NCBI GenBank assembly: GCA_964650905.1 | Contig: CAZYVH010000004.1 | Span: 1-64,000, forward strand | Direction of reading: 5' to 3' | Length of the DNA: 64,000 bases | DNA from: SZUA-36 sp964650905 | GTDB lineage: Bacteria; Pseudomonadota; Gammaproteobacteria; Xanthomonadales; SZUA-36 | Shown here: piece by piece, positions 8,452-16,479 of the stretch | Position numbering within the stretch: the first letter of the stretch is position 1 | How the letters are laid out: the number at the start of each line of letters is the position of its first letter | Position numbers and translations under genes: made by a program | The notes under the pieces: model-generated | Told to the model about the DNA's origin: nothing | The model's input: the letters and a program-made list of their open reading frames with translations, nothing else | The model's database searches: none

Positions 8452-9047
8452 ACCCGTCAGAAAAAAGAGGCACGGTCAGGGTTGAGAACAACCGCTATAA
8501 ACCAACCGGGAAATTTCATTTTTCCTCACCGAATACACCCATCCGAAATGCAGAAGGCAAGCTGATGGGTGTCACCAACCCAAGGGATATTATCCATATC
8601 CATGCCTATGGCGGCGAATCGATATTCTTTGAATCGCTGAGCAAAGGCCGGATACTGGCTACCCGCTGTGATAACCCTGACTGTGAAGAGGGCTTTAAAT
8701 CGATCTTCCTGCCGTTCAGGATCTATTGCCCCGATTGCCTGGCCAGGGCCAGTGTTATCGATGTAACCGATATCACCAAAAAAGCTGCCAAGGTTCATAC
8801 CTTTATGATCACACAGAGGACCGGTGCCTTTAACACCTTACCCAAACCAGTGAAATTCATAAACGTGGAGTTCGAAGGCATCGCCACGATCCTGATGGGT
8901 TACCTGTGTATGGGCGAGCCCGCGATCGGGATGCAAGTCGTTCCGATCTTCAACACCAGGGCGCCGACCTTTACAATCCTGGACCTGTGGTGGGTTCCCG
9001 AAGGCACCAACCAGGACCAGCTACCGGAGAATTTTACTTTCGGCTAG
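8448..9047 (+). CDS. DUF35 / OB-fold zinc-ribbon acyl-CoA-associated protein
   Basis: A 199-residue partner protein of the DUF35 family. A rubredoxin-like zinc ribbon is visible (CDNPDC near residues 72-77 and CPDC near 92-95), followed by an OB-fold region ending in LDLWWVPEG. DUF35 proteins bind SCP2-type thiolases or Ltp aldolases and help hold the CoA substrate. The ATG overlaps the stop of the thiolase-like gene as ATGA, so the two are almost certainly made together. An open frame extends upstream to 8289 but lies inside the previous gene. Zn-ligand spacing (Cx4C, CxxC) is intact. Likely cytoplasmic heteromer with its neighbour. Confidence 0.85.
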   Translation: MNPSEKRGTVRVENNRYKPTGKFHFSSPNTPIRNAEGKLMGVTNPRDIIHIHAYGGESIFFESLSKGRILATRCDNPDCEEGFKSIFLPFRIYCPDCLARASVIDVTDITKKAAKVHTFMITQRTGAFNTLPKPVKFINVEFEGIATILMGYLCMGEPAIGMQVVPIFNTRAPTFTILDLWWVPEGTNQDQLPENFTFG

Positions 9048-9057
9048 TACAGTGTAA

Positions 9058-9606
9058 TTAATGGACAATCGTTTTGAACTGCTGACCCAGTTCAACGACC
9101 TGCAAAGATTCATCATCCCGCTTCAGGATCGTGACAGAAGCATTGTCCGGCAAAAAACAGACCACCTTGTCGACAGCGGTCAATGCACCAACAATCGCAT
9201 TTAATACCATGAAGTGAGTAAAAATAACGGTTGGTTGCCGTATCAGCCTGAGTTCGCTTAGCAGTGTTCGATGCCATACACGCACCATCGGGTGCTGATT
9301 ACTCCAGGGTTGCCGGGCGATCGATTTTAACCACGTCTGCCGTTCAGCGGGCGGCACCGGTGCGGGGATTTCACGAAATGCCTCGACCACGGCGACTTCC
9401 ACACCCCAAATTTCCGCCAGCGGCAAGGCGGTTTCGCGGGTGCGCAGCAGCGGGCTACTTAAAAGGCGTACCCCGGAATCGAGTTGTCCTGCCAGTCGTT
9501 TTGCGGTGACCTCGGCCTGTTGATGGCCAAGTACGCTCAAACCCGGATCGTCAGCGTCCTGCCATGAAGCCGCCGCCTGGCCATGTCTTACCAGGTAAAT
9601 CTTCAT
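9058..9606 (-). CDS. Histidine phosphatase family protein (SixA/phosphoglycerate-mutase-like)
   Basis: A 182-residue phosphohydrolase of the histidine phosphatase superfamily. The catalytic RHG is at residues 7-9 (YLVRHGQAA), a conserved Arg occurs in SPLLRTRETA (near 56), Glu in FREIP, and the second His in FTHFMVLN (near 130). SixA-like length suggests a small-molecule or phosphohistidine phosphatase. Its ATG overlaps, as ATGA, the stop codon of a fragment of a glycerate-kinase-like gene. The same ATGA junction and first codons (ATGAAGATTTACC) survive at the end of the intact kinase at 16361, so the two genes were once adjacent in one operon. Convergent with the DUF35 gene, with a 10-bp gap. 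Confidence 0.8.
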   Translation of the reverse strand: MKIYLVRHGQAAASWQDADDPGLSVLGHQQAEVTAKRLAGQLDSGVRLLSSPLLRTRETALPLAEIWGVEVAVVEAFREIPAPVPPAERQTWLKSIARQPWSNQHPMVRVWHRTLLSELRLIRQPTVIFTHFMVLNAIVGALTAVDKVVCFLPDNASVTILKRDDESLQVVELGQQFKTIVH

Positions 9607-9721
9607 CCGTTCCTGAACTCTGTGCGTACACAGCCGTGCCCGCTATCCAGCTCCAGCACCACATCGGCGGTCGCTGTCAGGGTATCCAGGCTGGCCCTCG
9701 TCAGACGCTCATAATGCTGGA
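9593..9721. repeat. Direct repeat, left copy, bounding the 6.76-kb segment
   Basis: A 129-bp stretch that matches 16351-16479 in the same orientation without gaps. I count 7 mismatches by eye. It covers the last 38 or so codons of a glycerate-kinase-like gene and the first bases of the histidine phosphatase. Homology stops sharply at 9721/16479, inside the kinase. Confidence 0.88.
9603..9721 (-). pseudogene. 3'-terminal fragment of a glycerate-kinase-like gene
   Basis: The minus-strand frame reads HYERLTRASLDTLTATADVV and continues to a stop at 9603, nearly identical to the C-terminus of the intact kinase at 16361-17257. It lacks the first 260 or so residues, including the P-loop, so it is a remnant. 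Upstream of 9721 the frame runs into unrelated sequence with one hydrophobic stretch (LMIVVGLGLNVAVLALCWLW) whose expression is doubtful. Confidence 0.85.
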
Positions 9722-9835
9722 CGCAATACTCCCAAAGCCAACACAAAGCCAAGACAGCCACATTTAATCCCAATCCTACAACAATCATCAGCTTTTGCCA
9801 TGGTGGCCGAGAGTCCACACAGCTAAGCTGATGAC

Positions 9836-9958
9836 ATGCCAGAACCAAGATGCCGCCGGGTCTCCATTGACGATACGCCGTACTATCACTGCATTTCCCG
9901 ATGTGCGCGACGGGCGTTCTTGTGTGGGTCTGATTCAGTCACAGGCTTCGACTTCGAG
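9836..9958 (+). pseudogene. Remnant of a REP-associated (Y1, IS200-like) transposase
   Basis: The frame reads DDTPYYHCISRCARRAFLCG followed by SDSVTGFDFEHHRQ, the N-terminus of the RAYT/Y1-transposase family that typically has YYHCISRCVRRAFLCG and FEHRK. After about 40 residues the match ends, and the catalytic HUH and Tyr region is missing. The break coincides with the end of a second, oppositely oriented transposase-like fragment. It is a decayed element, not active. Confidence 0.75.
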
Positions 9959-10219
9959 CACCATCGCCAGCACTGCTTGCTGTACGCTCCACGAGTACCA
10001 CCGGCGCGGGGCAATACAAGCAGGTAAGCGTGAACAGGTCGCCTGACAGTGACGACAATAGAAACGAGGGATTGGCACCGGGTCAAGATAGAGTCCATCT
10101 TTTTCTTCAAGGTCAGCCTTACGAGGATAATGACCATGACGCCAGACACCACCCCGACCGCAGTGCGGACATTGCTGTGGTCGGTACGCTGCCTGGATGC
10201 AAGGTGGCAACCTGCCCAC
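9935..10219 (-). pseudogene. Fragment of a zinc-ribbon transposase-like protein (DUF6431 type)
   Basis: A 94-residue minus-strand frame with a zinc ribbon (CPHC near residues 17-20 and CRHC near 55-58) and the stretches RHGHYPRKAD, PVPIPRFYC, LPACIAPRRWYSW. I recognise this as the N-terminal part of an insertion-sequence-associated protein common in gammaproteobacteria; the catalytic remainder is missing. The homologous part stops near 9955, where the RAYT remnant begins, so two elements have been joined. DUF6431 is the best guess from memory. Confidence 0.6.
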
Positions 10220-10305
10220 CTATGCCCGACATTTCAGCCCGGGGCATTATAAGAATGCTGGGCTTATGGCAGAAATCGACCGCACTGGTAGTGACGAGTA
10301 ATTGT

Positions 10306-10336
10306 AAAAAAACGCGATCAATTGACCGCGTTTTTT
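10306..10336 (-). terminator. Rho-independent terminator after the TonB receptor (bidirectional)
   Basis: AAAAAACGCG (10307-10316) pairs with CGCGTTTTTT (10327-10336) around a 10-base loop. Reading the minus strand it follows the TonB receptor stop at 10356 by about 20 bases and ends in a T run. It would also work on the plus strand. Confidence 0.7.
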
Positions 10337-10355
10337 ATGGCTTAAACAACCGCTA

Positions 10356-12782
10356 TTACCAGCTATAGGTACCCCTGAGGTACCAGGCGCCACCTTCGTA
10401 ATTCGCGGCACTGCGTCGCGGATACTCCAAACCAACACTCAGACGGTTGGCGTTAGGCGGTCCGACCTTGTCGACAAAACTGTCAAAGATGTTGACAGCG
10501 CCCGCTGCCAAGCGGAAATGATCGGTCATCTGGAAACCCAGTTCCGCATCAAAATAGATGGTCGCACCGATCTTGGCACTCGGGTTGGTCGCCGCACCAA
10601 TGGTACCTCGCTCATCATAGTGTGAGCCATAGAAATTGGCTCGCACCATCAGGTTCCACTGGTCACCGAACAAGGTGTTGGAGGTGGCGACAAAGCGGTG
10701 GTTGGGGTAATTGTTCTCGATATCTTCCACCAAGCTGTCGCTGACCGGTTGCACACCGTTGATCAGTTTCTGGTCGGTCACTTCAACTTTGTTATAGCTG
10801 TAGGCGAATGTAAATTCGGTACTCGCGCCACCAGCCCAATCCTGACTGGAATGCAGGACAACGTCCACACCCTTGTGTTCAACATCAAGTGCATTGGTAT
10901 AAAACGATATGCTGGCCTCCACACCACCAGGGGTGGTGGAAGGGACAGGAATATCACCGGTGCGATAAATACGGTCATCAACCTGAATATCATAGATATC
11001 GACCGTCAAACTGGTGGACTCACCAAGACTGGCCGTGAAGCCAAGGCTGAAATTGAGCGAAGTCTCCTCCGTCAGGGCCTTTCCGCCCAGCGCTATAATA
11101 CGCGGGTCGGTTGAAGGCACGAGACCTTCTTCAACCTGGTTGCCGGTGGTACCATCAAACGTTGTGATGATGGTCGAAACGTTCGCCTGACCCGGTGTTG
11201 GTGCATGGAATCCGGTTGACACGGCACCACGCAGGGCAAAACTATCGTTGAGTCTGAAGCGACCGGCAAATTTACCGTTGACGGTGCTGCCAAAGTCGGA
11301 AAAATCTTCGTAACGTACCGCATATTGCAACAGTACTGCATCACTGACATCCTGTTCCATATCTGCATACACAGCCCAGTTGTCACGATCAAAACTACCT
11401 TCATCCGCCGGTGAAGGAGATGAAAACCCGCTGGTCTTGGCACCCAAATAAGCATTTTCCTCGCCCGCAATAATCTTATAGGTTTCCTGACGCCATTCCG
11501 CACCGTAGGCAAGGTTCAGGCTGTCGCTGATCGGCATGGAGAAATCCGCATTCAGATTGATTTCTTCCTGTTCGTACGCACCGACATCAAAGTCCATCTG
11601 CGGAATCTGCAGGCTGGCATCCAGCCCCAGGGACGGGTTAACCGTGTTATTGAGGAAATAGTCCAGTTCATTCTTGCCATAGCCGACACTCAGGTCCCAT
11701 GTCGTTTCATTGGCGAATGCGCCTTCAACACCAAAGATCAGACTGGTGTCTTTCTGGTCGCCATCAAGGAACGGTGTAAAGCCGGCTGGCAGGCCAGTGA
11801 AGCCCATCGCCCGCAACGGCGCCAGCGCCGAGTGGTTAGGGTTGCGGTAGAAGAACCGATAACGACCTGAGGTGTCAGCATAACCGAGACGCGCATAGAC
11901 CCGTGTGGTATCGCTGACGTCGAAGCCGGAGTTTATAAAAAACCGTGTGCCGCTGGATTCAGGACGACCCCAGGTCTGCAACAATGGTGCCTCACCGAAT
12001 GGGGCATCCGCGCCAAATAATGACGGGTCAACACCTGCGGCAATCAGATTATCAATGTCCGCCGTACGTTGTATGGCACGTATCAAGGCATCGTTATCAA
12101 CGTACTCAACACTTGCATTGACGAAACCCGTCTCACCAACTCCAAAGCCAGCATTGGCGGAAAATTTAAAATCTTCTTCGCCTTCATAGTGCTGACCATA
12201 TTGAAGCGTAAACTCACCACCCTCAGCCGCGTCCTTCATGATGAAGTTGATAACACCCGCGATCGCATCAGAACCATATTGCGCTGCGGCACCATCACGC
12301 AATACTTCGACCTGCTTGACCGCGATAGCAGGGATCATGCCGATGTCCACGCCATGTGCACCATTGCCCGCAGCCGGTGCAAAAAACTGCACCAGGGCAG
12401 AACGATGTCTGCGTTTGCCATTAACCAGCACCAATGTCTGGTCAGGTGCCAGACCGCGCAGCGAAGTGGGGCGAATAAAAGCACTGCCGTCACCGGTCGC
12501 TGGCGTCGCGGTATAGGACGGCACCAGTGCCTTGAGGTTATCGGTGAGATCGGCTGTGCCACCATAGGCATTAAAATCATCACCAGAAAGTACGTCAACC
12601 GGTACGGTCGAGTCGGCTGCTGATCGTGGTTTGGTGCTACGCGTACCGGTCGTAATCACTTCTTCAAGAACCCCCGCGCTGTCATCCGTCGTCTCAGCAG
12701 CGAGTACCGGTGCGGACAAGGACAACACCAGTGCTAGTGTAAAGGTAAAAAAACTTAATTTAAATATCATCGAATCTCTCAT
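10356..12782 (-). CDS. TonB-dependent receptor (about 808 aa)
   Basis: A large outer-membrane receptor. From the ATG at 12782 it has a signal peptide (MIFKLSFFTFTLALVLSLSA, cut after VLA), a TonB-box-like start (LEEVITTGTR), a plug domain (PTSLRGLAPDQTLVLVNGKR, QVEVLRDGAAAQYGSDAIAG) and a 22-strand-type barrel ending YLRGTYSW. This start is chosen because GGAGGG lies 5-10 bases upstream; the frame remains open to 12851 without a ribosome site. It belongs to the repeat-bounded segment with the aminotransferase and symporter, so it may import an amino-acid-like or peptide substrate, but the ligand cannot be read from sequence. An AT-rich palindrome lies in its upstream region. Confidence 0.9.
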   Translation of the reverse strand: MRDSMIFKLSFFTFTLALVLSLSAPVLAAETTDDSAGVLEEVITTGTRSTKPRSAADSTVPVDVLSGDDFNAYGGTADLTDNLKALVPSYTATPATGDGSAFIRPTSLRGLAPDQTLVLVNGKRRHRSALVQFFAPAAGNGAHGVDIGMIPAIAVKQVEVLRDGAAAQYGSDAIAGVINFIMKDAAEGGEFTLQYGQHYEGEEDFKFSANAGFGVGETGFVNASVEYVDNDALIRAIQRTADIDNLIAAGVDPSLFGADAPFGEAPLLQTWGRPESSGTRFFINSGFDVSDTTRVYARLGYADTSGRYRFFYRNPNHSALAPLRAMGFTGLPAGFTPFLDGDQKDTSLIFGVEGAFANETTWDLSVGYGKNELDYFLNNTVNPSLGLDASLQIPQMDFDVGAYEQEEINLNADFSMPISDSLNLAYGAEWRQETYKIIAGEENAYLGAKTSGFSSPSPADEGSFDRDNWAVYADMEQDVSDAVLLQYAVRYEDFSDFGSTVNGKFAGRFRLNDSFALRGAVSTGFHAPTPGQANVSTIITTFDGTTGNQVEEGLVPSTDPRIIALGGKALTEETSLNFSLGFTASLGESTSLTVDIYDIQVDDRIYRTGDIPVPSTTPGGVEASISFYTNALDVEHKGVDVVLHSSQDWAGGASTEFTFAYSYNKVEVTDQKLINGVQPVSDSLVEDIENNYPNHRFVATSNTLFGDQWNLMVRANFYGSHYDERGTIGAATNPSAKIGATIYFDAELGFQMTDHFRLAAGAVNIFDSFVDKVGPPNANRLSVGLEYPRRSAANYEGGAWYLRGTYSW

Positions 12783-12860
12783 TTTTAGCCCTCCAGCCCA
12801 AAAGCAAACAGTTGCAGTTTCACCATGATTTGTAGACAAATATCGTCGCAACCATTTGAT

Positions 12861-12883
12861 TTTAAATATAATAATTATTTAAA
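12861..12883. promoter_or_regulatory. AT-rich inverted repeat between divergent genes
   Basis: TTTAAATA and TATTTAAA form a perfect 8-bp inverted repeat around TAATAAT. It lies about 80 bases upstream of the TonB receptor and 131 upstream of the divergent CMD-family gene. It faintly resembles a Fur-type box, but AT-rich sequence makes chance palindromes likely. Confidence 0.25.
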
Positions 12884-13013
12884 AAACAGATTTGTTAAAA
12901 ATTTGTTAGTCGCCAGCATAGCACACTTAAAAATAAATTTTTCACTAAAGTCGTATTGATTGTGTATGCTCAAGTCTTTATTTCGCATGAAAAATTATTG
13001 GAAACAAGCAAAT

Positions 13014-13520
13014 ATGCAACCACTGGAATCGGCTAAATGGCCTGCTGAACTCGATGACATCCACACGTTTCTGGACAGGCCTTTAAACATCCATAACATA
13101 ATGGCCCACCATCCCGCATTAATGAAAGCCTGGATGCCGTTGCGCAACCATATCGTCAGCAACAGCACACTTTCGGCAAGACAACGCGAATTGCTCATTT
13201 TGCGCACCGCACACAACTGCCACGCGGATTATGAATGGCAGCACCACGTGGAACGAGGCCGTGCGGCAGGACTCACGTCAGTCGAAATCGAACGGGTCAA
13301 ACACGGTGCCGACGCGGTGGGCTGGCCAGCGGCAGCAGCCGCACTGCTGCAAGCTGCTGATGACTGCCACTCCGGTTTTCGCATACAAAAAAAAACACTC
13401 GCGGCCCTTGAAGGGCTTTACAGCGAACAGCAACAACTGGATATTACTGTCACCGTGGGTTTATACATCACGCTGGCACTGATCATCAGGACCTACGATG
13501 TGCCGCTGGAGCACGCCTGA
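13014..13520 (+). CDS. Carboxymuconolactone decarboxylase (AhpD-like) family protein
   Basis: A small all-helical protein of about 168 residues. The core family pattern is visible: ARQRELLILRTAHNCHADYEWQHH. The CxxC pair of AhpD peroxidase partners is absent (only one Cys in that helix), so it is more like the decarboxylase/lactonase branch or an uncharacterised subgroup. The start is uncertain: ATG at 13014 gives the usual family N-terminus, but in-frame ATGs at 12960 and 12987 extend it. It is the only plus-strand gene in the repeat-bounded segment, divergent from the TonB receptor, convergent with the aminotransferase. Reaction unknown. Confidence 0.75.
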   Translation: MQPLESAKWPAELDDIHTFLDRPLNIHNIMAHHPALMKAWMPLRNHIVSNSTLSARQRELLILRTAHNCHADYEWQHHVERGRAAGLTSVEIERVKHGADAVGWPAAAAALLQAADDCHSGFRIQKKTLAALEGLYSEQQQLDITVTVGLYITLALIIRTYDVPLEHA

Positions 13521-13559
13521 CCAGGTCCGCGTACTGAACTCCGGGTTGTTGGTTAACAC

Positions 13560-14885
13560 TCACAAAAACCGCATCCCGGACAAAGTTTTTTCCAGCTTGT
13601 CCGCCAACTCATCCACGTGTTCCGGGTGATAGATAAATGGCGGTGCCAACAGAACGTGCGCACCGTTATACCCATCCTCGCTGCCACCACCGGGGTAACA
13701 GATCAGGCCGTTTGCCATGGCGGCATTGCGTATGGCCACCGGCAGCCCGAGTTCAGCGCGTATACCGGCCCGGGTTTCACGGTCCTCAACCAGTTCAATA
13801 CCGACAAAAAGGCCCCGGCCACGAACATCACCCACATGGGGGTGCTCACTGAACACTTCTGAAAGGCGGTTGCTTAGCAACTCACCCATAGTTTTTACGT
13901 TATTCAACAGATTCTGTTGCTCGATGACCTGCATCACAGCCAGACCAGCTGCCGTCGCCGTTGCATGCCCGACATAGGAATGACCATGCGCGAAGGCACC
14001 AAACGCATCAACAATGCCCTGGTGGATATATCCACGTGCGATGACCGCACCAATCGGTTGATAACCACCACCCAGGCCCTTGGCAAGGGTGATGATATCC
14101 GGCGTCACGCTCTCCTGTTCAAACGCGAAATAGGTACCGGAACGCCCGCAACCCGCCATGACTTCATCAAGGATCAGTAAGACGTCATAACGGTCGCAGA
14201 TTTCTCGGATGGTCTGAAAATACCCTGTCACTGCCGGCACCGCCCCCAGCGTCGCACCCACGATCGATTCGGCAATAAATGCTGAAACATGGTCCGCGCC
14301 AACACTCAGGATCGCTTCTTCGAGCGTCTGCGCCACGCGCCTGCCATAGGCATGGTCTGTTTCATCACTGCGCTGGTGGCGATAGGCGTAGCAGGGCTCG
14401 ATTCTTGGCCAGTCATGCAACAGCGGTTCATACACTTTACGCCGGCCCGGGTTACCGGAAACCGACAAGGCGCCGAGGGTATTGCCGTGGTAACTCTGCT
14501 GCCTGCTGATGACCAGGTGCTTTTTGTCCCTGCCCCTAGCCAGCCAGTACTGGCGCGCAAGCTTGATCGCTGTTTCATTGGCCTCTGAACCACCGGATAT
14601 AAAATAGACCCGGGCGTCATCTTCACCAAACCTTGCCACCAGTTTCGCCGCCAGTTCCTCCTGTGGTTGGTTGGTAAAAAACAGTGTATGTGCAAAAGCC
14701 AGGTCGCCAGCCTGTGCCTTAATGGCATTGATAACAGCCCGGTTACCATGGCCAAGACAGGAAATAGCCGCCCCGCCGCTGCCGTCGAGGTACTGTCTGC
14801 CATCAGCGTCATACAGGTAAACGCCTTCGGCGCGTGTGACCAGTGGGTAGTGATGCAACGGGTTACGGTAAAATACATTGGCCAT
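13560..14885 (-). CDS. Class-III PLP-dependent aminotransferase
   Basis: A 441-residue omega-amino/aspartate-aminotransferase-family enzyme. The PLP phosphate-binding GGSEANETA is at 98-106, SYHGNT at 131-136, the cofactor Asp in LILDEVMAGCGR (Asp240) and the Schiff-base lysine in ITLAKGLGGGY (Lys269). It transfers an amino group from an amine or omega-amino acid to a keto acid. Substrate specificity cannot be assigned. It is followed upstream on the same strand by a dicarboxylate/amino acid symporter only 18 bases away, so the pair probably forms one transcript (symporter first) for uptake and transamination. Confidence 0.88.
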   Translation of the reverse strand: MANVFYRNPLHHYPLVTRAEGVYLYDADGRQYLDGSGGAAISCLGHGNRAVINAIKAQAGDLAFAHTLFFTNQPQEELAAKLVARFGEDDARVYFISGGSEANETAIKLARQYWLARGRDKKHLVISRQQSYHGNTLGALSVSGNPGRRKVYEPLLHDWPRIEPCYAYRHQRSDETDHAYGRRVAQTLEEAILSVGADHVSAFIAESIVGATLGAVPAVTGYFQTIREICDRYDVLLILDEVMAGCGRSGTYFAFEQESVTPDIITLAKGLGGGYQPIGAVIARGYIHQGIVDAFGAFAHGHSYVGHATATAAGLAVMQVIEQQNLLNNVKTMGELLSNRLSEVFSEHPHVGDVRGRGLFVGIELVEDRETRAGIRAELGLPVAIRNAAMANGLICYPGGGSEDGYNGAHVLLAPPFIYHPEHVDELADKLEKTLSGMRFL

Positions 14886-14903
14886 GTCTTGCTCGCTCGC
14901 GAC

Positions 14904-16208
14904 CTAACCAGCCTGGGTTAGGGCAGCCTTTGCCGCAGCCTTTTCTTCTGCCGTGTTGACCAGTACCGCGACGGCTGTATCACCGGTGACATTGGTCGCT
15001 GTCCTGACCATGTCCAGTATGCGGTCCACACCCAGTATCAGGGCAATACCGGAAGATGGCACACCGACCGATTCGAGCACGATGATAAGCATGACGATAC
15101 CGGCTGCCGGCACCGGTGCGGTGCCGATTGAAGCCAGCAGCGCGGTTAATACAATGGTTAACTGGGCAGCCAGATTCAGGTCCATACCCAGCGCCTGGGC
15201 AATAAATACCGTGGCGACCCCCTGGTATAACGCGGTGCCGTCGAGATTAATGGTTGCACCCAGCGGTAAAACGAATGACGCTACCTCGTTTTTAACACCG
15301 AGGTTTTCCTCCACGCACTCCATGGTCACCGGCAGCGTGGCTGCACTGGAACTGGTTGAAAACGCAAGCAACTGGGCCGGTGCAATACCGGTAAAGAACT
15401 GTTTTAACGTAAACGGCGTAAAAAAGCGCACAAAGGTGCAATAAACCAATAACACGTGTAACAACAGACCCAGAATCACCACCAGGGTGTAATAACCCAA
15501 CGAGCTCAACAGACTCAGCACGGTTTCGATATTGTCACCGGCGACCGCCGTGATCGTGCTTGCAATCAGTGCAAAAACCCCAAAAGGTGCCAGGTACATG
15601 ATCAGGTCGACCATCTTGATGATGATGTCATTCAGCCCCTGGATAAACGATTTGACGGAACGGGTCTGGTCATTTGGTGCCAAGATCAGACAGACGCCAA
15701 AAAACAGTGCAAAAAACACAACTTGCAGCATGCGAATATTCTGGCTCAGGGCGGCCACGATATTCTGCGGCACGATATCAACCACCGGTTCCAATGGACC
15801 GCGTTCACGTACCTGGTCGATGGTGTCCGCACGGCCCTGAATCTGCTCGACGTAAGAAGCCTGTAGATCCGCACTGACTTCGGGTGGGATGGATTTACCG
15901 GGCTGCAAGACGTTTACAACGACCAATCCTATGCTGATGGACATCACCGTGGTCAGCAGGTAAATGGCAATCGTCCTGCCACCCATGCGGGACAATTTGC
16001 TGACATCCGCCAGGGACGCGACACCGGTGACCAGGGAGGCGAACACCAGCGGCATGGCAATCAATTTCAGCAGGTTGACGAACAGTGTTCCGACTGGGGC
16101 GATCCAGTCATGGGTAAAACCACCCCAGTGGTTGAGCGCGGCGATAATCCCGAAACCCGCACCACTCAGAAGACCAATAATGATTTGCCAATGGAGTTTT
16201 ATTTTCAT
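14904..16208 (-). CDS. Dicarboxylate/amino acid:cation symporter (DAACS/SLC1 family)
   Basis: A 434-residue inner-membrane transporter coupling H+ or Na+ to uptake of glutamate, aspartate or C4-dicarboxylates. The family's re-entrant hairpin serine-rich motif (TSSSAATLPVT), the TM7 NLDGT motif (GATINLDGTALYQG) and the TM8 substrate-binding DRILDMVRTATNVTGD are all present. Eight membrane helices are consistent with the hydrophobic pattern. The 142-bp region upstream, between its ATG and the direct repeat at 16351, shows no gene; a small palindrome, TTTCATGAAA, lies just before the start. It is probably the first gene of a two-gene unit with the aminotransferase. Confidence 0.92.
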   Translation of the reverse strand: MKIKLHWQIIIGLLSGAGFGIIAALNHWGGFTHDWIAPVGTLFVNLLKLIAMPLVFASLVTGVASLADVSKLSRMGGRTIAIYLLTTVMSISIGLVVVNVLQPGKSIPPEVSADLQASYVEQIQGRADTIDQVRERGPLEPVVDIVPQNIVAALSQNIRMLQVVFFALFFGVCLILAPNDQTRSVKSFIQGLNDIIIKMVDLIMYLAPFGVFALIASTITAVAGDNIETVLSLLSSLGYYTLVVILGLLLHVLLVYCTFVRFFTPFTLKQFFTGIAPAQLLAFSTSSSAATLPVTMECVEENLGVKNEVASFVLPLGATINLDGTALYQGVATVFIAQALGMDLNLAAQLTIVLTALLASIGTAPVPAAGIVMLIIVLESVGVPSSGIALILGVDRILDMVRTATNVTGDTAVAVLVNTAEEKAAAKAALTQAG

Positions 16209-16350
16209 TCTTTTTGTCCTTTCATGAAATGAGAGCAGGTGTGTCCGCGCTCAGCCAACAGCTATAAAACGGCTATTCAAGCTCATGGTTTTAATGTACC
16301 TGAGCCCCAATTACCAATGCAAACGTATTTTGACACTCGTACCGCAACCA

Positions 16351-16479
16351 AGGTAAATCTTCATCTGTTCCTTACCTCTGTGTGTACACAGCCGTGCCCG
16401 CTATCCAGCTCCAGCACCACGTCAGCGGTCGCCGTCAGGGTATCCAGGCTGGCCCTCGTCAGACGCTCATAATGCTGGA
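16351..16479. repeat. Direct repeat, right copy, bounding the 6.76-kb segment
   Basis: The partner of 9593-9721 at a fixed offset of 6758 bases. Here it is the true 3' end of the intact kinase gene, followed by 14 bases of the phosphatase start (ATGAAGATTTACCT on the minus strand) before homology ends. Confidence 0.88.

Noticed and set aside
12069..12623. 184-codon plus-strand frame within the TonB receptor
   Set aside because: Antisense shadow of a clear receptor sequence with no family signature.
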